Of a stretch of 64,000 nt of DNA, positions 58,641 to 64,000 are shown piece by piece. Position 1 is the stretch's first letter. Each line of letters starts with the position of its first letter. Source of the DNA: Symsagittifera roscoffensis (lineage: Eukaryota; Xenacoelomorpha; Acoela; Convolutidae); contig NC_087068.1 of the NCBI RefSeq assembly GCF_963678635.1, positions 25,151,311-25,215,310 on the forward strand, read 5' to 3'. The notes beneath the pieces are model-generated. The model ran no database searches. It saw nothing but the letters and a program-made list of their open reading frames with translations, and was not told the DNA's origin. The translations under genes and the position numbers were made by a program.

Positions 58641-59847
58641 ATTTGTGAAAATTTTGTAAGTTGATAATTTGTTATTTCATGTTGTTGTAATTAATATGAT
58701 AGTGGTAATTCATTTTGCATTTGTGTTGGTTGATAAGAATGCATAATAATCGGGTTTTGTGATTGTACTGGTTGGTAAGATTGTGAACTAGTTGGGTTTT
58801 GCATTTGTAATGGTTGGTAGTTTTGTGTATCAGTTGTGTTTTGTGGGTAAATCTTTACATTTTGAGATGCTTGAGTTTGTCGAGGTTTTTGTGTACAATA
58901 TTCTTGTGTATATGTTGAAAAAATATCTGGTTGATAATAATCGTCATCATCGGATGATAAATAGCTTGTATAATAGGGTGTTTGTTGTTTTTTTTATTTT
59001 GTTGAAAAAATGGATAGTTTTTGCTATGATCTTGTGAGGGATGTGGATGGTCATGGAAGTTCAATGAGTTTGTTGATGTATTTGAAAAATTCGATTTTTG
59101 TGAAAAAAAATGATTTCGCGTGTTTCTTCGGGGAGGATGAGTTGTTTTTGATAGAGTTACATAATTATAATTGTGTTCTGCAAAAACACTTCTTGTGAAC
59201 GTTTTCCGTGTTTTTAATGGTTTCGTCATTGGTCTATATGTCTGATAGTCCATATGTGAATATTTTGGAGCAACCGAGCGTTTAACTGTAGATTGTTATG
59301 TTACTTGTGGTAACGTTGGTTTTTTGGGTTTGGTGTTGTAAGATTTGGATGTAGCGGTGAAATACTTTCTTGTGTAGTTGTTACTATTGTTTCAAATATT
59401 TCTTCATTTACAAACTGTGACGGTGTTTGAATATCCTGTTGTGTAAGATTTCTAGTTCCATTTAGATTTTCCTGTTGTATAACAGTTGAAATTAAACTAT
59501 TATTTTGTCTATCGGGTAGGAATGAATTCTAATTTAAAGTTGTTGTAAGTGGAAAAACTTTTACAAAGTCTTTGTGAATAGATATTAAACTAATTGCTTG
59601 GCTCGAGATGTCTATTGGGATGTTCAAGAATAGTGGATGAGACCAATCAGGGTCCCAAACATAATCTGATTGTTCTGCAACGACAGTGTCATCATTTGTA
59701 CTTTAGGGTCTAAAACTTTTTCTTGCTTGTGCAATCAAATCAATATTATGTATGAAATATTCAATTATAAACCATGCTAAAACTTTTGTAAATCGTGTTT
59801 AACATTTTGTGAAATTTCATTATTTGAAAAATTTTCACGGATAGTGT
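58641..59847 (-). pseudogene. gag: Gag N-terminal region, broken frames
   Basis: Two usable stretches can be seen. 58855-59253 is His/Asn/Pro/Thr-rich. About 59300-59700 has DYVWDPDWSHPLFLNIPIDI in a frame with one TAG. Between 58640 and 58850 Gln/Asn/Tyr-rich repeats of the type Q-P-L/V-Q occur (the plus-strand GGTTGGTAAGATT words). No domain recognised. Confidence 0.45.
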
Positions 59848-60183
59848 TTAAAATGCTGAGAATGCGGCAATTTTATTTCTTGTCTGTCTTGATGTTTGAA
59901 CTAGTGACGTAATTTGGGTTTCTGTCTGTTCTAATATAGATAAGTAACTGTATATTATTGCAAAAACTTCGTTAGTGAACATTGAATTTGCTCTCTGTGA
60001 ATTCTGGTGTTGTACGTTTTTAATGTATTCGGTGAATACTTTTGAAAATTCTATGTCGATGTCATCTGTTTGAATAACGTATTTACCATGAAATTTATTT
60101 GCTGTACTGAGTTCTATAGTGTAAATTCCATATTGTTGTGTGAGGTTACCAATCCTTTTCAGCAATGATCGACCATTTGTCAT
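59848..60183 (-). CDS. ORF3 of the element's 5' end
   Basis: An intact frame of 111 codons from ATG 60183. Its first four bases, ATGA, contain the stop of the preceding ORF. The last third is a predicted helix with regular Ile, Leu, Thr and Gln (SILEQTETQITSLVQTSRQT), possibly a coiled coil. It has no known domain. It lies where matrix or pre-Gag sequence would be expected. Confidence 0.45.
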   Translation of the reverse strand: MTNGRSLLKRIGNLTQQYGIYTIELSTANKFHGKYVIQTDDIDIEFSKVFTEYIKNVQHQNSQRANSMFTNEVFAIIYSYLSILEQTETQITSLVQTSRQTRNKIAAFSAF

Positions 60184-60356
60184 TTAATTTTTACTTCTGG
60201 GAATTCTGCTTTGCATGGGCTAATTCCTTGTTTGAATAAATTTGAGATTAGATTATTGCAAAATTGTATTTGTCCTCTATCATCACTGAAGGAATTGATG
60301 TGAAATTGAAAAACAGAGTTTTCGTCTAGGCTTTCGTCACTTTGAGTATGGCTCAT
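60180..60356 (-). CDS. ORF2 of the element's 5' end
   Basis: An intact 58-codon frame with ATG at 60354-60356, overlapping the stop of ORF1 (ATGA). It ends in a TGA that overlaps the start of ORF3 in the same way. The product is acidic at the N terminus (SDESLDEN) and otherwise featureless. It is in the -1 frame relative to ORF1, so it may be read by reinitiation or by frameshifting at the A-run just before the stop. Confidence 0.4.
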   Translation of the reverse strand: MSHTQSDESLDENSVFQFHINSFSDDRGQIQFCNNLISNLFKQGISPCKAEFPEVKIK

Positions 60357-60790
60357 TTTTTCGTTTTATAACTGTTAGTGCGTAGTGTGTCTGATTGGTT
60401 GATTCCAATTGTATAGACATACTGGTTTATTTTTGTATATTTTTTTATTCGTGTTTTTCCTTGTTTTGATGAGTGTGATGTGGCTTCTGAGTCGGAAAAA
60501 TATAATTGATCATAGATTGGGTAGTTTTTGTTTATTGTTTCTTTTAGTTTATAGAGTGCGTCTAGATTACTGACTTCTGACTCGGAGACTGCATTTCTTT
60601 GCTTTGAAAATCTTTTTCGTGTAATCTGTCTTTGTTTACTTAAAATTTTTGATTTTATTGTCTGTTGTTTTGTTTGAATATATTTAATTGTTTGTTTGTG
60701 TGGGGTAATTACGAGATCGTATTTTTCGTTGTTTATTTCGCAATAGTGTACTACGATTGCTTGTTTATTTCCTAAATTGTTCAGTGACAT
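60353..60790 (-). CDS. ORF1 of the element's 5' end, basic protein
   Basis: An intact frame of 145 codons from ATG 60790, the first long frame after the leader. The central part is strongly basic (SKQRQITRKRFSKQR), then comes an acidic/Ser stretch and a basic C terminus. There is no zinc finger or membrane segment. It may be an N-terminal Gag piece or a nucleic-acid-binding accessory protein. It ends TGA inside ATGA, followed by ORF2. Confidence 0.5.
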   Translation of the reverse strand: MSLNNLGNKQAIVVHYCEINNEKYDLVITPHKQTIKYIQTKQQTIKSKILSKQRQITRKRFSKQRNAVSESEVSNLDALYKLKETINKNYPIYDQLYFSDSEATSHSSKQGKTRIKKYTKINQYVYTIGINQSDTLRTNSYKTKK

Positions 60791-62079
60791 AAGGGTTAGG
60801 ATGAAGGATGCAAAATTGTTATAATTAGTCCTTACAATTTTTTGGTTAGCCTAACTTGGGTCTTTTATTCAGGGTTGGAGCGAAAAGTATATATCAGTTC
60901 CGAAGAATGATTTTTACTTTCTCGTTACTATTCTAAGCTAAGGTGTTAACTTACTTAATCTTACTTAGGGGTAGTGATTGTGTTCAAGGGTTGGGGAATA
61001 GTAAATCGATCCGCAAATTTTCAGGTATAATTAGAACGCAAGTAGTTCGTTAGATACTATTTTAAACTTACTAAGATTAAGATTTAGTCTGGGTCAGTTA
61101 AAAGGGGGATCAAGTGAAGGGTGAATAACCGAAGTTCTTCACTGTTTAGCCTAATTAGAATGGTCAGAATGGTTGAAAAATTTCTATTAGTCCTGGGTCT
61201 ATTGAAAGGGTTGGATAGTGAATCGACGTTTGAGGTCGTTAGACACTTGATAAGTGGGTGGGGGAGAACAAAATTGTTCTATTTGATCCAATGATAAGCC
61301 TTGATGATCAGTATATAAAATTTTAATGGTATAAAGTTGATTAAGTTAAATATTTAATGGAGATCCAAGAAAATCTTGATGATCTGATTTAAAGTTGAAT
61401 AATTTTAAGTTAAATAAAGATAAAAATTAGGATAAGCTTTTAAAAATGATTTAAATTTAAGTGGTGAAAAGTTTAGTTTTTTATGATATTAGTGATTTTA
61501 TGATTGCTGTTATGTTTAGGTGATGAAGCTGGAGATGACAAGATTACTTTAAAACACTAATAGTTTATGAGCATGTTTACTAATTTTTATTTTTATTTTC
61601 AATAAATATATTTTTCAGATATCTTTTTGAATTTTACTGCAGAATTGGAGGAAACAATTTAGAGATGATTTTATCAATCGTTATTGTACAAAAGTAAGTT
61701 TGGTTTACCGCCTGAAATGATCATTGAAGATCTTTCTTCAAGGATTTTATGTTTGCAACTGAAAATCTGATATCATTGCTAGTAAATTTCTAAATATAAA
61801 AGTTTTTGTTGGCTTTTGCCGTACGACCATGAAACTTAATGGTAAGGTTCTCCGTAGTCGTATATCGTCTCCTGTCCGAGGTCTTCTTCCAATACCGGGT
61901 AGTTGTCGTATTGTACGGAATAGCGGCTCTGATCTATTGAGTCGTAGAGACATTCCGATTAAATTATTGTCATGTAACTTTTTGAAAAATGTTTTGTCTA
62001 ATTCTAATCTATCTTGTTAGTTCTAAGCTAATTTGTTTTTAAGCTCTTATTCGAGATTTATGGTCGCACCAGATGATTT
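60791..62079 (-). other. Leader between 5' LTR and first ORF
   Basis: About 1.3 kb without a supported gene. It is AT-rich with several short chance ORFs. It should contain the packaging signal and primer-binding site. Confidence 0.5.
62053..62071 (-). promoter_or_regulatory. Candidate primer-binding site
   Basis: On the minus strand, nine bases after the end of LTR-c, the sequence TGGTGCGACCATAAATCTC begins with the TGG expected to pair with a tRNA CCA end. The matching tRNA could not be identified from memory. The gap to the LTR is larger than usual. Confidence 0.4.
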
Positions 62080-62475
62080 TGGTTCTTAGGCCTAACTCGT
62101 ATAAGGTACACCGTCTGTTCATCACGCTGTTCATCGTATTTTCGGCCGGATTGATTCGTGCAACTTCTTAGTCTAATACCGATCCTAATCTTACTCTTAT
62201 ATAAACTAGTCTCAGGGTGTTTAACTAGTCTCTGCTAGGCTCAATAGATCTAGAGTATACTGGCTTATTGCGATTGCTAAAGTTCTCTTGGAGAGGCAAC
62301 TAAATTCTTAGTGAAATTCAAATCTCTCTGGTGCTGAATTTACAAGTACTTTCAGCACTTACAAATAAGTGGGTTGTTAGTTAGATGGATCATGATTGGT
62401 TAATATTAATTATTTTATAGTGATCAAATATCCATATCATAACCAATATTAAAATGTAATCTAGATCTGGTTCCA
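62080..62475 (-). repeat. LTR-c, complete, 5' end of the element
   Basis: 396 bp from TGGTTCTTAGG to CTGGTTCCA, homologous to LTR-a throughout. It differs by substitutions, an insertion of GTTCAT-like sequence near 62128 and a short deletion near 62098. It is more diverged from LTR-a than LTR-b is. Confidence 0.85.
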
Positions 62476-63229
62476 GGTTGCCTCGAAAGGTCACGAGCGG
62501 ATTATGTGACCTTCACTATTTTTTTAAATAACAACATTCGGATGTGTAGCTTGATGGCATCCATTGGATTTGCAGAGAAAGCCTCTAAGCTGCAGAGTAA
62601 ATACTAGAACAGTTCCCTTCAGATGTGGAGGGTAAGAACAATCGGAATCAGAAGATTGGAGCCACTCACAAGAGGAGCGAAAGAGTACAATCTGAAATTC
62701 AGCAAGCGAGAACAAAAAAAACGATCGAGACTTAGATGTTGCGATTTAATGTGAGATGTAATTTGCAATGTAAAAATATGATTGAGAACTAGAGGTCGCG
62801 ATGTAATTGTGATGTAATTTGACCATGCTCTGATCTGAAAGGGCACGAAGAATTAAGGAGTGATTTTATATTTATCGGAATCGTACTGTGAGGCTTACTT
62901 GGAGTGGGCTTACTATTCAACCCTGCAAGGTACTTGAATTATAACAGGTTGATTTGCAAGTCCTTGGTAAATTTGAAAAAAAAGATACAATGTTTGATAA
63001 AGAAAAATTTCATTTTCATTTCCTAAACAAATGTACATTCTAGTTGATCGATTTGGTGTATTACAATCAATATCCTCATAAATTAGTTGATATCAGATAA
63101 TTTCAATATTCTTTAATTTGATGTCGGCAGAATGAAGGTGACACCAGAGTCGTATAAATTAATTTCATAATATACAACTGCCCAAACGACAGCCAAAACT
63201 TCTTACTCGCTATTGGAATAATTAGACTC
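62476..63229. other. Right flank, no gene seen
   Basis: Begins in less AT-rich DNA (GGTTGCCTCGAAAGGTCACG) and then becomes AT-rich. Short minus-strand ORFs at 62524-62846 have no recognisable feature. Confidence 0.45.
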
Positions 63230-63316
63230 GCGGGGATTCAGAAATTTGGTTGGGAAAGACAATGTGCTCCAGTCACTACCATGGAGTTGTTCTGCAGAGG
63301 CTCCGAGGCCACTGGG
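63230..63316 (+). other. Candidate internal exon
   Basis: A GC-richer block stands out from its AT-rich flanks. It begins after GGAATAATTAG (acceptor-like) and ends at CACTGG followed by GTGAGTAA, a strong donor match. Two frames are open through it, one reading GDSEIWLGKTMCSSHYHG and the other GIQKFGWERQCAPVTTMELF. No family was recognised, and neighbouring exons were not found. Confidence 0.3.
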
Positions 63317-64000
63317 TGAGTAATCAGTTTTCAATCTGATTTTTTTTCACGTCAAAATGAAGGTTTTTGTTAAAGTTAGCAATTTTTGATTCGAATTCAA
63401 ATCAGTTAGATGTTCAATTCACCAGAAAAATAATTTTTTCTCGTTCAAAAAGTTTTTTGGAAAGGGCTTCCTATACTTGCTAAATTTGGGGAAAAATTTC
63501 AAGAATTAGTTTATTAAGCCGCAAAACTCCGTGGCATAGAAAAGTTTTTACTGCTTAAAGATTGTCTTCAAGCGGAATTACTCCACAATCTGAGAGTTTA
63601 AAGTCCAGCTATACGATTTCCGTTGAGACCAAATTGAACTTTGATCACTTAAGGGTAAAATGTTGACTATCTAGTGTCAAAAAATTTGTTTTCAACGACT
63701 TTTTTTGAGATCAATTGAACTTCCATCGGAAGAGAATAAGTCTTACTTCCTTTGGAAGAGTTCAGATGTCGTCTAAACAAACATTAGTAAAAAGAAGACT
63801 TGCAATTGATAAGTTTATCACTCTTTGGAAATCTTTGCCAATCGCGTTATCAGTAAACCGGTTAAAGTTGCACAGTTTTCTCAAAAAACGCACATTGCAG
63901 CAAGCGTTTGTTTTTTTATCAAAATTATAATTTAGATAAACTGTTAGTTATAAACCAAATTACCCCGGATTCAGTCTTTCCCCGCAGGAGTTATTAAGAT
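63317..64000. other. Right edge, no gene seen
   Basis: AT-rich. The 71-codon ORF at 63715-63930 lacks a credible start or motif. If the candidate exon is real, this may be intron. Confidence 0.4.

Larger units (their letters stand above)
15570..62475 (-). mobile_element. Ty3/gypsy-like env-carrying LTR retroelement with amplified interior
   Basis: LTRs bound a minus-strand series of gag, protease, reverse transcriptase, RNase H, integrase, linker, env and a post-env ORF. The PR-RT-RH-IN order and the GPIS/D-35-E integrase fit Metaviridae. The interior is expanded to 47 kb by nested tandem duplication of internal segments without LTRs between them. No matching target duplication flanks the outer LTRs (GAGTG at 15565-15569 against GGTTG at 62476-62480). 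The outer LTRs may therefore not come from one clean insertion, or the flanks were rearranged. All polyprotein genes carry stops and frameshifts. By length the collapsed element would be about 18 kb, which is long for this group. Confidence 0.75.

Noticed and set aside
62524-62846. Minus-strand ORFs in the right flank
   Set aside because: They are short, overlapping, without motif or context, and compatible with chance.

Overview
The window is AT-rich eukaryotic DNA, most likely from an invertebrate animal. It has no operons, Shine-Dalgarno sites or dense coding. It carries tRNA-derived SINE remnants, several families of short inverted-repeat elements, one large LTR retroelement and a few host-like coding blocks. 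I cannot name the species. Nothing here is an rRNA gene or a CRISPR array.

Left part, 1-15.57 kb: host DNA peppered with repeats. Two plus-strand single-block genes stand out. One is a caspase/metacaspase-like (clan CD) peptidase at 563-1222 and the other is a 305-residue protein resembling the plant DUF7477 type at 2740-3657. A probable minus-strand exon lies at 5124-5390. Between and after them are short inverted-repeat elements (29-461, 1518-2412, 4557-5006, 10318-10681, 11478-11830, 14406-14646), a hairpin-headed dispersed repeat present twice, SINE remnants, a decayed gag-like fragment and several tandem duplications.

Middle and right, 15.57-62.48 kb: a single minus-strand LTR retroelement system. 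The 5' LTR is at 62080-62475. Reading leftwards there follow a long leader, three small ORFs chained by ATGA overlaps, Gag (capsid, CCHC knuckle, RS-rich tail), protease (DSG), reverse transcriptase (Y-S/L-DD), RNase H and integrase (HHCC and D-59-D-35-E). These are followed by a spacer, a linker ORF, an Env that resembles the glycoproteins of jingchuviruses, a second unknown ORF after Env, and 3' LTRs at 21328-21671 (truncated) and 15570-15974. Order and motifs point to a Ty3/gypsy-like (Metaviridae) pol.

The element is not simple. Its interior is an array of nested head-to-tail duplications. The RS-gag/PR/RT/RH/IN/spacer/linker block occurs three times. Inside these blocks are a 2.82-kb tandem duplication, a 2.38-kb near-identical tandem duplication and further 1.5-1.7-kb repeats of integrase end plus spacer. 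The Env/LTR end is also duplicated in tandem. No LTRs lie between the pol copies. Collapsing the array would give an element of roughly 18 kb. Every copy has stops and frameshifts, and several stops are shared between copies, so most duplication probably came after inactivation. Many frameshifts sit in homopolymers, so assembly or base-calling error must also be considered.

Right edge, 62.48-64 kb: flanking host DNA with one weak candidate exon at 63230-63316.
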